A DNA stretch of 64,000 bases from Toxoplasma gondii ME49 (Eukaryota; Apicomplexa; Conoidasida; Eucoccidiorida; Sarcocystidae), in the NCBI RefSeq assembly GCF_000006565.2, contig NC_031467.1:682001-746000 (forward strand), read 5' to 3'. The notes below the pieces were generated by a model. The model saw only the letters and a program-made list of their open reading frames with translations. It was not told the DNA's origin and did no database searches. This document shows, in pieces, positions 23,096 through 36,808 of this stretch. Every line of letters starts with the position of its first letter. Positions within the stretch are counted from its first letter, which is position 1. A program made the translations under genes and the position numbers.

Positions 23096-24857
23096 TGCTC
23101 GTCGTATTCGCTTAAGCACAAAGCAGGCGCCAGGGGATCACTTGTGCTATAGCGTGAGGAGTTTCTGTTTTGGTAGGGCGTGTGATTTTGGTAAATTATA
23201 GTAACGTTGGTAACTAGTGGAGCTATCAGTGAAAGCGTAGACTTGCATCTCTTGACGCTTCATGCATGTGTTGTAAGAAGTCGACGTCCGAAATAGCCGC
23301 AGGTTTCCCTTTGTCAGACAGCGACGGTTAGGCCGTAACTGCGGCTGAAGATGCTCTTTAATTCAGTAATGCAGACAGGGACAGTAACATACACATTCGT
23401 TTCACCCGTGGAGGCGGAAAGCTCCTGGCACGTGTTTCGTAACTGGATGAACGTTTTTTATACCACAGCAGTCATAAGACATTGGCCGCTCTTTGGCGTT
23501 ATTCTCTCACTCGCACACGATTATATTAGCAGCCGAAGAAGAATGGTGCGACAGATATGGGAGGCACTCGCAGCCAGCACAGCAAGACATCACACGTGAA
23601 GGCAACAAGCAACTTGAGGACGACAACTGGCGAGTGTTGCTCTCGTTCCGCTTTGTTTGGCCGATTGTTCCCATTCTTCCATTTCCTGGTTCCAACGTTC
23701 CAAGCTGCAAAGCTCTGTTGGCAGCATTCATATGACAGGCCATGGCAAACGTCTTGATACCCCCGGCACTTCGTGGGTAGCGTGACGATGCGTTAGGACA
23801 CTTGAAAGACAGAACATAGTACGGTTGTTGCCTTGCAGAAAACGGTGATGGGACAGATCGTAACTCCGTCCATGATAGAGGTTTATTCAAAAATTTAGCA
23901 AGGATGAGAGGCCGCAGAAATTGAGTATAGAGATGTACGGTGCCTTTTCACATAACAAAAGGAGTTCGCCATCGTACCTGCCCTCATAACTTCTCTGAGC
24001 TTTTTCTCATAGCTACTGCGATCGGCAAGCTTCTTCTGCAGTCTGCACAAGACGTGAGAGCATCCAAGACGTCTCGCTGTATTCAGGCTAGACGAAATTT
24101 CTATTTTGGTGCATCGCCAGCGAAGCTGCTACATGAAAACATGGTTACCTCTGTATTTTGGACTGAAATCGCTCTTTCAGAGCAGAAACTCTCGTATTCA
24201 CTTCGGCATCAATCATAGCCGCTACGGCCATATCATTTTCGACCCTCTGGCGCTACGGAAAAAGGAGAATAAAGGGTCACTGAATGATGGCCGGGGACGT
24301 CTGCAACAAAACGGCTGCGACACAATGAAATTGGTGGACCAGCTGAGCTGCTAGAGAACTGTAAAGCAGCAAAGCCTCTGGTCACGCTCGTCCCACAGAG
24401 TGCCTTTTGTCCCATCTACAACATAAACGACGGCTAGACATTACTCGATCAGTAACTACATGGTATCGACAATGCCTGAAATGCGCGACTTTCCATTGCA
24501 TCCAATGCCATTACATACTCTTTTTCCAACTGGTACGTATCCGTTGAAAGGAACAACGCGACCACCGGAAGTCTGCAGTGTGACGGGGTCGAAGAGAGGC
24601 AACACGGCAGCTGCGGGGTACCCATATACACTTCAAGGACACGTGACAATCTGTCTCGAGGTACAGATACAATTCAGAGAAAACATGTCGCCGCACGACA
24701 TCGTGAGGAGCAGGGACACCGACAGCTTCTGGAAGTCTGTCGTACATATCAATCAAATTATACAGTTACTTCTGAGCGGAAGTAAGTGATTCTGTCTCTT
24801 GTGCTGCTGACAGGCTTCTTTCGGTATTAACCTACAGTGGTCTACGATCTGGTGAAT
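23096..24857. other. Convergent intergenic region
   Basis: Between the 3' ends of G6PDH (+) and the coiled-coil gene (-). I see no convincing exon. Several open frames of 60-130 codons lack family signals and splice partners. It presumably carries both 3' UTRs, and a final exon of the coiled-coil gene could still lie here. Confidence 0.5.
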
Positions 24858-27800
24858 CTACATGCATGTCGACACAAACAGAAAGGGCTCGAATCCGAGC
24901 CGACTGATGCTAGAGGGAATGGGCTCGGACGATATTACTTCAGCAGTTTGTCCTTCGCGGAGTTGGCAACCAGCCACGTTGTGTCCCAATTTCCACTGCA
25001 GCACTGAGCGCGAGGCTGAATTGTGGAAGACAGTCCATACTTGAAACTGTTGCCGCATTTCGGATTCGTTTTTTTTTAAGCTGCAGATCTCATTGTCACG
25101 GGCTTGGACAAGCTCTTGCAATGATCTGCAATCTCGTCGGGCTTCCTGCAGCGCTCATCGGATGCAGATACACGTATATTACTAGTCATCCACTACACTT
25201 TCTTCGTCCATTATCGGCTGAACGGATATAGCTGACTACAGCTGGTGCAAATAATCTCCATCCCCAAAGTGTTTCAAGAGCAGTTTGTGCATTACATTGC
25301 CTGTCGGAGCCTCTCCGCCGAAGCACCAGAGGCATCAAGCGTGCGTTCCCTATGAGTGCCCGCCCCGTCTCTTGACGGGTTGACATGATGTTTCGGATCG
25401 GCAATTAAAAGGCAATGTAGGACACACGAGATGCAACCCACGAACTGGTCATGCTCTAGGATATCACAGATTCACGCTTAGTCGAAACAACATAGCCCCC
25501 TAGGCACGCCCTTACTCGAAGAGACTCCGTTATCTGGGCTTTGCGTGCCTCGAGATCCTCACACCGACGAGCTATCGATGAGTTCTCATCGGTAGCGCGG
25601 CGCAGCTGATGGATTTCTTGTTCTAACACCTGGCACCTCGTGGCAAGACTCTGTGATCGGCAAGGCAATCAGAAGTAAAAACGGGTATGTCATTCATCGC
25701 TGCGGTCCTTTGTACGTCCCAAACCCAAATTTTTCCGGGTATGTAAAGCATAACGTGCTAATGCTTTTTCGTGTGGTGGTTTGTCCGCATGTGATTAGTG
25801 TTTGCGGAACCCAGCAAGACTGAGTCGATTTACTTCCCAGCAGAATGATCCGGCATTACCGCAGAGGTGATGGTGTGGTGGACAGCAGTCTCGAAGATCA
25901 TGGGCTTTTGTGTCACCTCATTAATCGAAGAACTGATGAAAAGGTTACATCATTGAACGACCTGCCTTCTAGTGGCTGTGACGTGTAGCACCGCCGCATT
26001 TGGTTAGAAGAGAAAGATAGGAGCCGACGGATGAATCGCGAGATATGTTCTGCCGTGGTAGCAGGCAACAGCATGTGCGCGAACTACAAATGGGAAATAT
26101 TGCTATATTCTGTCATACAAACACCGATCCCCCATATGAAGTGACGCGTGTACCTGTCTCTGCTCCTCGTGGAATTTGCATTTTTGCTGTTGAGACCTGA
26201 CCTCGGCTTCTGCTTCTTCTCGAGCACGCTGTTCTATCTAAGGGCAAAACAGTGGTTGAGAGTGTTTATGATTAACTGTTTCGGGAATTAACCCTCAAGG
26301 TTGTGAAGGGTTGACTCAGTGCCCAACAGTGGAATATGGGAAGGAGCGGGGCACTCAGTGTGCCGTTCCTGATGATGGCATCAAGTCGAGCGGCGTGGTT
26401 ACGCTTGTGACTGTTCCGCCTAAATACGTACTTTCAGTGCCTCAATCCGCGCCTCTGCCTGACATCAAAGGACAAACGAGGAACTACGATTATTTAGGCG
26501 GGAGAGACCAACAAAAACAAATCTGCAATGATGGTTATGATCTTGTCCTGGAGCACGGATTGATTGCGCTGCGCTTCCAGAAAAAATCTGTCCATCTATT
26601 GAAAGGTAGTGGTTTTTAGATCAGAGAACTTGATGTCATATTTGTGACCAGACTCCACAATCAGTCGCTTCTATTTTATCAGCAGCCAACGGGGTGTATA
26701 TCGCCAATTATGTGCTGACAATGAGGGAACATCAAGGCAGCCACTTTCGGAAAATAGGTCAGGAGCGTACAGACTGCCCACATGTCGGCTAAATACGGGT
26801 CCTGGTGGCACGTACTCATTTCAAGCAGGTCGAAGGCATCCTCAAGAAAGCACACATTACCTTGTTCAATAAACAGATGGTTAGAGAGTGGGAAACGAAC
26901 ATAGACGACAGTGGTTTTGCGACAGGTCGAAGTACATACATGAGTATTAGTCAGTGAACACGAATCAAATCTGACATATAAGCTGATGAATAGATGTTCG
27001 TGTATGTAAAGGCCAAGGGGATCGTTACAACTGCAAAAATTACCTCGTCCAGCTGGATCCGCAGGACTTCGAGCCTTCTGTGGCTTCGGTCTACCTCGTC
27101 CGCCAGGCCCTTCTCCCGGGCCATCTGATCCGATAACTGACTGTGCAACGTGTTAATTTCATCTTGATGACAAAGTTGTCGTTGCTGCAGTTCTTCGTTC
27201 AGTAGGCTTATTTCCTCCTCATGCTGCGCCGCGGCAAGAGCAGTCCATGCGCACACGCAGGGGCCAATTCTTGTAGTGGATTTGATGCAAAAGCAGTTTC
27301 GTCCACACTGCGAGTGGTGGCCGCGCCTCTACATTGTATGTTGGACCTACTTGACGCTGCCGCGACCGCATTTCCTGAGCACGTTCAGCTTGTTTCTCGA
27401 ACTCAACTTTGTAGTGGAACAAGAGTGATTTGTCCCTCTGCAGTTACGGCCAACAAAAAGTCGAAATAAAACGGTTTTTTTCCCTCACATGCTCCTTACA
27501 ATTGACTCCATTGTTCAGCTTAGGTCTCTAAAACTCCGAAGCAGTAGTACCTCCAGAACCTTCATAATTTCCTGACATGCAGACAGATCCTCCTCGGTCT
27601 TCAGCAGCCTCGTGCGCAGCTGGAGAAAAACAACACACTTTACATACCGTTTCTCAGGATAAAACGAGCTAGCCGGGTACCGTTGCGATTCACAAAAACT
27701 TCTTTGCCGTAAATTCGGCAGGAAGCAAAAGCGTATGACGGATTTTCAAAGAAATGTTATTTTGAAGCTCTTCTGCCCGTGGGTGAAGATCAAGCAAACA

Positions 27801-30800
27801 ATCTGCGTGTTGTGTGTTCCCAGAGAGTGACTTTCCCAACAGTAGTATACTGACCATAGTGACGTGTGTCCTTTGGGTGGGGTGCAGTCTCTAGAGCGCT
27901 TGTAAGTCCAACGACACTATCCGCTCCGTTCAGGGTGCAGAGGGCCTCGACATGAGAATGGGCAGAGTAAAAAATCACCTGGATCTACCTACAACAACCG
28001 TGTCATCAAGCATTCCCTCAGACCTGGTGAGCAAATTCGGGAACAAATATTCAGAACAGATACAGATCTAGCAGATCACAGTTCGACTATAAGAATGTGT
28101 GTGGATACTTTTTCACAGTAAACACTAGCTGCAATGAACCCACCATATGTGTGTATCAGCTAATTTGGTTCAACTTACTGTTTTCTCGGAGGCTGTCGCA
28201 TCTCTAATTGTCTGCTCCTTTAGTCGCACTTCCTCCTGAACGGATATCATAGCCTGCAGTGCGCGGAGGTGATGCTCAGTTTCCTTGTGGCTAAACTGGT
28301 GACAGTGTCCTGTCGCTGTGCTGCCTACCTGTGCAGAACGGAGAGTGCCGCTCTGGGCGTGGAAGTCAGCGCCAAGTTGAGTAAGCTTGAGCTCTAACTG
28401 CATCACGCACCGCACAGCACGAGAAAACTCGTCAAAATAAAGATATGTTGGTTCGTGGCAACTGTGTTTGTGGTTTCATTGCCGCAGGCGAACACCCCAC
28501 AAGAACGCCTGAATATCTGTTCTATAGCCGGTGAAATCCTTAAATATAATGTCATGCTCGGAGTATGCTTATTAGCGGTACTCCGTGTTACCGGTCGGAG
28601 AAACAGGAGCATCGTATGAAAACAGTGTAGCAAAGGATAGAGTTTCCTTGCCTGGACAGGACGGGCTGTCACACGAAACGGCAAAAAACGCAAATCGGAC
28701 TGCACATTGTAGCATCTTTTCTTTCTTTCAGTGTGCGTTCTCAAATTAGGGCAAACAGCTTGGGAGAAAGAATGCAGAAACACGACTGCCACAAAGTTTC
28801 GTCGTTAGGTAACTCACGCGGGCGAAGTCTGTTCCCAAAGGCCCAAAGTTATATTTCGCACCTGCTCGTTGACTTTTTTGTATTTATTAACAAGCCGGTT
28901 TTGGGCTTGGATTTTCGCCTCAAGCGTAGCAGCGTTGACTCGTAACTCCTGTTCAGTTGGGAAGGCCAGCCATGGTAAGCACATGAATCATGACCACCGC
29001 ACTTAGGCTTCACTGCTATCGAAGGAGTCAACTGCTACCAGCATACATTTGCCGTGAGGATCGTGTTCGAACTTCAGACACACAGAACGGAACACGAGGC
29101 GGCTAGAGCACAAAGAATCGGCAAATGTTCCAGGCAGAAATCACAACCGTGTCCGACAACCTAGTTGTAGAAGAGCAACGAAGATCTTTCCTTGGACTCC
29201 TCGGCAGTGGCATCTGGCCTGAAGCTAACCCAATCAATGTTGTCATCTTGACGACGGTTACAAGTTGAGGATTGACAAGGTCTGATAGGCAGTGTTCACG
29301 TGTCCATCATCACCGACAATAAAAAACCTTTTTAACAGTCATACCCGGAGCTGCATCATTTCTTCGGTCACTATTCGTGCTTGTTCTCGACTAGCAGCCG
29401 CTTCTTCGTTTGCAGCTTTGAGTGCTTCAATGCTCTGTGTACAAATTGAAAGGGACAAGAACTTGGCGTCTTCCCTGCAACCGCCATGAACCTGGTGACT
29501 GTCGCTAGAGCCCTCTAGCTCCAGCAGTACCCGCTTCCAGCATTCGGTCAGATTTAAAGCCTCTAAGTACGGTCCAGTCAATTGGAGCCTACCTCCGCCA
29601 GACGATGAGATAGGCAGTGCACTTCCTCCTCTTGCTGACGTCGCTTCAGTTCTTCTTCGGCAATCTGTTGCTGCAAACGAGCGTTTTGCTGAGTACACAA
29701 AACGGAACAGCGTGGAGAAGAGTGTATCTTGTTATATCGGTGTGACGTGGTTGAGACTTGAGATATAGCGCAACACTGTGTTTGTCCGCAGACGACGTAG
29801 TCTCCAACTGTTCGTTCCCTACGTCCTCCGATCGCTTCGCGATATTATGAACCTCTTCCATCTTCTGCTTCTGAGCTGCCCTCTCTTCTTCGGCTTGTTG
29901 GGTCGTAGCACAGCATTGTCTCAAAAGATCTCTTTCTCTCTCCTACACGGAGAAGAAAAATGGACAGGTTGGCAATTCCACGCACAGCCTTCGACATGAA
30001 GGTGTGGTCGTTCCTTGGGAGTTGACTGCGGCTGACCACGATGTGTGTCACGCGACCCTCAGAAAACCTCACAAGAAGACACCCACACCATGAGTGATTT
30101 TGGGAGGTGAATGTGAACGTTCTGGTTCACCATGACTGGACAAGCTGCAGTAACAGACTGAGAGGTGCCTCTCATCGCGTAAAGCAAGATACCAACCACT
30201 GCACGACAGGGCCTCGGGGGACCATAAGGTGCCTCCTGGTTCATGCGGTGTCATGTGTAAACGACACAGTGTAGAAAAATAACCGTCAAGACAGACGGAT
30301 ACGGGTGGTCGTGAAAGGCATGGATCCACACCAAACAGACGTACTTGCAGCTTGTTGACTGTTTGCTTCTCAGTCGTCAGTTCGCACCGCAGGCGCTCGA
30401 GTTCGTTAGTCGCCTTTGTAAGAATGACACAGCGGCGCAGGGCATGTCAAAGTGAGGAAGTAGTGTTGTTTGATGCGTCAGCATTGGCGCAGCGTCAAGG
30501 GGGTAACTACAGTAACACTAGACTCCCAGTGTGATTTGGCGGCACCGCTGTCACGTATTCACTGTACAGCCAATAACAATACAGAGGGAGTACGTTAACT
30601 GATCGAGTGCTCTAACGGTGAAAATAGAGCAGATCACAGTACCCACGAGACAAGCTAGCTGAAAGCGTTATGAGCAACACTTCGTTTTCTGTAACCCTTG
30701 GCGAAAACCAGGACTAACATGAGCATTAGATGTCCGATACCTTGGCCACTCCCACCGCATGGAGGGACATAATCGCAACATCTGGAGGCAGTCTTGTGAG

Positions 30801-33800
30801 TCACCATGTATCGAAGACAGCGTGCAACATGACGTACGACTTCAAGCCGCTGGGACAGAAGGTGAATGTCGTTGTCCTGGTGAACTTGGATAGCCGCCCG
30901 TCTGTCGCGTTCCTGGCTCAGCTGATGAACCTGCGTCTTCAAGTCTCCTTCTCTGTACTGAGCAGATGAGCACCGGTACGGCATACCTGGTTGAGCAGAG
31001 GCGGCTGAGTCCGACCATGTCGTTGACAACCAGCTCTTCATTATAAGCTTTTGAGCATGCGTGTAACGCTAAGTTCCTATGGGGAAAACCCTACGTGCTT
31101 GGCGGTACTGTTTTGCGTGGAAGAACAACGCAGATGTGGGTTGGTTCCCCACCGCGATTAGCAGGGAGCCAGCAAACTCCAGCTGTCTGGAATCTTCTCT
31201 ATGATTAAAATCACATTTTACATGAATCCGTACGCGACTACGACTCCTCACCTTAAGTTCCTCGTTCTTCTGCTTCTCCGTTTTTAGCTCGAAACCCAGT
31301 CTAGCTGAAGTGGCTTCTGCCTGAGAAGAAATCCTCAAACGCAGCAGGAAGACGCTCCCGTGGTGATGATGATTTTCTTGATGTTGGATCCGATGACGGG
31401 CAGCTCTCCATCGGCCGCGGCGCCGGATCAAGTCTAGGAATATCGCCAGTGCGTTTCTATTAGAATAGATAGTGTCGTTGAGAAATCCATAAACTGGGAT
31501 ACAATGGCGTTGGTCACATGAGGTAGCAACTAGGTTCTACGTGAATTCTCTGGAGAGACGTGACAACGGTGGTTATCAGTGGTTATTACCTCTCGCTGCT
31601 TTTCTTGGAAACTTTCGATTTTCTTCTGTTGTGACTGGATCTGAAGTGCAAATTGGGTGTTGACTTGTTTCAGGTTCTCCAACTCGGCCTACAAGCAAAA
31701 TGACTGAAGGAACAGTGCAAGCGATGATAAACTTCTATGCGAAAGACACAAGGAAACCATAACGCCAATCGGAGTCCTCGCTTGTCCGTTACTGGAGCTT
31801 GTACAGTTTTCGAATATGAATGGCGATGGACATATTCAGGATATTGAGTTGCTGGAGTAGCTCCTCGAGTCACTTCCGTACTTTACAGGAGGCGAATTTC
31901 TGCTCAACCATCCGCAAGTTGCAAACGTCTTCTTGGAATCGAGAAAGCTCTTCTCTCAATCTCGCGTTGTCCGAGTCAATGTCTCCGGCAGCTTGCTGAA
32001 GCTGGCGGAAATTCTTCAGTTGCTCTTTTAGGCTAAGGCAAAGCTCCGTTTCGGACTTCCTTTGCTCGGCTAGTATACGCATTTCGCCTTGAAGAGCGTT
32101 ACAGCGATTCTGGTTAAAGAACCGAACAAAGCAGCATATCGACTGCACGCGTACAACATTTTTTCACACCAGTAACTGACAGCGCACGAGCATGAGGTCG
32201 CGCAGACTTGTCTAGTCGAGTGCCCATTGTGTATCCATTTTGGGATACACAGCACGTGAACCAGTCAGCTGGGCGGTGGGTGCACTCAGGTCGTCATTCG
32301 CACTTATCGTGAGCAAAAAAGTATCTTCTTTTGTTAGTGCGACTCTTTCAAGATCGACAACTTCATATGCACGTAGCTACTGTGCGGTGGCAAAAGGCAC
32401 TTCAGCACCAGGAGCAGGATCATGTCTTAAAAGGAAAGCGGCATCGTGTACGTTATTCTGCAAGTCGTTTTTCAGCTGGATCAGGTGAGATGCTGAGCTG
32501 CACCTGTAGTTGTTGATAAGCGTGGCAAAGTCATCGGATGTCCAAACGGACACAAATGGTGTCGGTTGCATGGGCCCGTATGCGTGAATGGACCCGGCAG
32601 TGAGCAATAATTTTGGCGGCAGTGACAGGTAGCCAGAGTGTCACAGGTTGACGGGTCGACCGCGGAGCCACAGTGACGTTCATGACGTTACCTTTTCTAT
32701 TGAAATGTCTTGTCGCAGCTGTTCATTCTCCTTCTTACTCTGAGCCGCGGCCAATTCCGTTTCTGAAAGGGCAGCCCGAGCTGAAGTCAGCTGCTTCCAT
32801 GCACACTGCAGAGTCTCTTTGAGGGCGTCTGCTTTTTGAAGCTTATCGTGGACCTGATCTTGAAACATTTTGGCTTTAATCCTTTCATCATCGTACTGTT
32901 GCTTCGCCTGATTCAACTCTGTACCTGGAAGGCAGCCTCCACCATGCAGGCGACACCGCAAAAGCCTCCTGATCGAAGTGCAATATTGTCTTTTCTTTCG
33001 CTTCCATCGATTATTACAAGACCTCTCTAACGGTAGAATTAACAGCTGTCCTTACTCAGCTTCAAGTTTTCCGAAACCAGAGCATTGCATTTTTCGAGAA
33101 GCGACGCAACTTGTTCCCGTAGGGCGCCATTCTGCTTTTTGCATTCCCTCATCTCCGTCTCTAGGCAAAGATATCTCTGCTCGGCATTTTCCCTGTCGTG
33201 TCTCTGAAAGGCAATGACGTCACAACTAAGGGCAGGAAGACGGTTTCTAAGTCTATAGCGGGGCTCCTGTGGACTCCCAGTGGTTGTGGTAGGCATGCCT
33301 CGATGTTAATTCCGAATGTTACTGCATTTCAAAAGTGGAAACATCACAATAGGACGTATGTTTCACGTCCGGACTCGTCCCGGTCTCACAGGCTCTCCTG
33401 ATACTTGCTCACGCGCGTTCATGGGGGACTGACATTGTACAGAGAACGGCATAAGCTAAATCTTGACCAAAGCCAAAATCTGGCCAGGCACGCTCCCAAA
33501 GTCTCCAGAATTCCTACGGAGTTCCGCTCGGCACAGTTCCTTGCAACGGAGGAAGAAAACTTCCTGACAGTACCCGGCGTGTTCAATTCCTGAGACGATG
33601 TGTGCGAAGGCGGCTTCTTTCGAAATTCGCCAGGTAAGATAATATTGGGAGTTCTAATCCTCGGATTGTATCAGCACCAGTTGGTCTGCTGTGTGACTTG
33701 CAATGTACGTAAGCAGTCGGTCCAATAACCACTGCAGCGCAGTTTTGTGCGTGTCGACGCACGGTTGGTGAAAAAGACTTGCTTGTCGCTGAGCTTCTGA

Positions 33801-34367
33801 AAGCAGATGTGTTTAATGATAATAGGACCCGACACGTTGATGAGCGAAAACACTATCATCCATGTTTGAGCTTCTTGTGTGTCACCAGGACTGCGACGCG
33901 CCTTGCAATTTCCGATGTCTCGATACCTCTTTGCTCGTCTGTGCTGTCGCTTCTTGGAAGGCCTTCTGAAAAGCATCCAGAAAGTCCTCCGATACCGAAG
34001 AAGGTGTCATCTTCTTGACCGCTTTTTCTGTTATGCATGACGAGAGACCAGCCGAACTCTGTGAGACCGATGCAAAACCTGGTGACATGCACCATGGACG
34101 TCTATTAGGAGCGGATATACTTCTGTACTGTATCGTAAAAGGGTTTGGGATGGTCCCTACCGATGCAGAGGACTGCAGTGAAGAGGCTATCTTTTTGACC
34201 CGCGGAGATGCAGTCAGACTGCGGTCGCCACTTCGAAAGTTGGGCACCCAGGACCGAGGAACAGAGCAGGTGAGCCGACTTCTGGGAAGAATTGACAGTG
34301 TCTCACCCCTCGACAGACTGTACTTGGCACAAGGTGGCGACCCAGGCCATGAGCATTGCACGTCCAT
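24858..34367 (-). CDS. Large coiled-coil protein of unknown function, about 19 exons
   Basis: Not recognised beyond coiled coil. Exons on the minus strand: 34367-33927, 33203-33056, 32924-32692, 32109-31882, 31688-31590, 31320-31252, 30957-30838, 30413-30345, 29942-29823, 29688-29593, 29434-29345, 28948-28862, 28397-28179, 27619-27551, 27437-27351, 27223-27044, 26237-26154, 25650-25516, 25145-25041. That gives 893 codons, then either readthrough to a stop at 24858 or a further unseen exon. The first 147 residues are Ser/Pro/Arg-rich and non-helical (start MDVQCSWPG). The rest is an almost continuous heptad-like run rich in Glu, Gln, Lys, Arg and Leu, for example 'EKQRE', 'QQQIAEEELKRRQQEEEVH' and 'ELEARK'-type stretches. 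No signal peptide or membrane segment. All introns but one are phase 0. A cytoskeletal, centrosomal or scaffold role is only a guess. Extra small exons could be missing, for example in 32691-32110. Confidence 0.75.
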
Positions 34368-36808
34368 AGCGAGAGGAAAAAACGAAAGTGTCAGCGATTA
34401 CCTGGAACGAAAAGCCACATCGGTGTGCGAAAGTCGACACAGAAAGCTCTACATTATCGATATCGAGGTCTTTCATGGCCAAAATGGACGGTTCTCAGCC
34501 CGACTATGATCCCTTTATAAAAGAATCTGCTGAGACTGGTACTAATTCCAGGCGATCAAACGTTTTTGATGAGTCGTCACAGCTAGTGTGTACCTATGTG
34601 TGTGCGGAGGAAAACAGGGAAAGAGAGATTGATCGGCATCGGCAAACCCGGCCGGCGTTACCAGAAGAATAAGCTTGCGAAAGTGACGACGTGCCAAGTA
34701 GACATACAGAAAGCAGCAGAACAAAAGGATACAACGACGGCTTTGCGCTCGAGGCGAAAAAGCATGTCTACACAGGTAGCATCCGGAAAGCCGAATACGC
34801 CCTCTTCCGAATTACGTCTATCCGAGAGAGACACTATCACAAAGTGATTCCAGAGTCAATCATCGTCTACCTAGAGGGACTGTGGTAAGGGTCTGGAATT
34901 GGCTTGCTCCCAGCAAACTTCCTATTTTTTCCTCATGCATTGCTGTGGGATCATAAATTCAATCGTAGCCTCCAGGAGAGAGAACTTGGGGCTGCGTCAA
35001 ACCAGCGCGCAAGTTGTTGCGGTTGACACAGCACACCATCAAAGTATGGTTTTAGCTCACCAGATGTTATTTTTCAATGAAACACATCTTATGAAATAAA
35101 CTGTATAACTGATCCTTGGGGATCAAAAACAAAAACACGCGGGACACAAATTTCGTTGCAGTTTGAGTTCCATTCAGATCCCCTCGTTGTGCGAATGTGA
35201 ACTACCAGGGAGCGTATCGAAGGAGCATATATGCAGTCATCATCAGTGGCTGGTAGAGACAGTGATCCTATTGAAAGAGGTTGACAGGCTGTCGCGAGCA
35301 CCACCTGTTTTTTAGACGACTTTACCTAGTTGTGTATATTCAAAACATTGAAAACAAAGTGCATGTTCAAGAAACCTTTCTTCTTATCTGGAAACCACTG
35401 GGGTCTTCTGAGCAGCCAGTCTTGGTTCTCCTGCCGTTCCCTCCACGGAGCCCTGTAGCACGCGTATAATCATGACGATTGTGGAGGTTCCTCACCATCG
35501 TTACTTTTGTCTTCTATACAAGTCGTCGACAGGGGTGACCAGCTCCCCTGAAGTTACACCGCTTCGATTTAGCGACCTGACATCATCATGTTAGTTAGAT
35601 AACCCATCACCATGTGTCTTGCCTAACGTAGAAAGAGCAAATTCAATTTCAGAACATGGTTCGTTGAACAAGGGATGTCGGCTTTTCTGTTAGTTGTCCG
35701 GGTAGTGGCAGTACTGCTAAAGCGAAATACCGCTTGTCCTGCGAAACCAGGTGAATTTGGAGCTGCTGTTCGGGGACTACTACGTCCACAGGCAAACAGT
35801 GCCAAGACGTCACACGAGAATGACACGTAGTGAATCATTCCTAAGCACTTACCAAAACACTGAGCAAACTATCGCACCCTTCTTGTCAATACAGTAAATC
35901 TGATGCACGAGCGCCGTGAAACACCACTGGTAACCCTAGGAGAGTTCTAGTAGAAGGAAAGCGAAGTTCGTGCTTCTAGGAATTCTATGGACGTAGGAAA
36001 TTGCCCGGAGTTCCCTTCTAGCTATCTATACGCATAAAATACACCCTGCCACGGTGCGACACTTGTTTCGCCGAGCGTGAAGGCGGTTAGAATGTCCGTT
36101 TTGTTCTGAGGCAAGCATGTGCCTTGGTACACTGGACAGGCTCTAGTTATTTACTCTCCCCCGCGCCAACTGGCGCGTATTCCGGTAAGCAGTCACAGCT
36201 GAATCATGTAAAGAGCACCGAATCGCATAAAATCAAAGCTCATGTATTCGATGGTGGTACACGCGGCGGCGTCGCAGAAAAAACAGCGCTGTGATTTCAC
36301 AGTCGCTCATTACGACCACTAATTAGTCCTGGTTGTCGAACCGCGATAGTGTTTCCAGCCACAACAAAGGAAAATTGATGAGCATGGGCAAGTACACAGA
36401 GAACGATCTGGCAATACGACCTACTTCAAAGAACGTTCTTATCTGTCACATCAGCTGATGCTGGAGACAGGCACAAGGGGTATAGCACGTACGAATTTTT
36501 CACTGAACAACGGCTCTAATATGGAATGTCCTCATTTCAGATTCAACTAAAATGTGGTCTTCGACGTGGGTCGTTGCGCGTTCCAACATACTACACAGCG
36601 TTTTATGTCAGATTACAGCACTCTCCTTTCCTTGAAGGTGCGACAGCACAGGCGTACATTCCAGGGTGCGCGACTGTAAAAAAGAAGTATTTCAGAAACG
36701 CGAGGTACCCGGGAGAGGTGGGCAGGGGGGTGCACCCGGGATTAAACTAACTTCGAACGATAAAACACACTAACCTTCTAGATTGCTACCGTGCAGTTTG
36801 CATGCAAA
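34368..36808. other. Intergenic region upstream of the coiled-coil gene
   Basis: Same-strand spacing between the ATG of the coiled-coil gene (34367) and the stop of the zinc-finger gene (36809). It presumably holds the 3' UTR of the latter and the promoter/5' UTR of the former. Plus-strand frames near 34390-34890 are Arg/Thr/Ser-rich without recognisable domains. I see no RNA gene or repeat. Confidence 0.5.
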
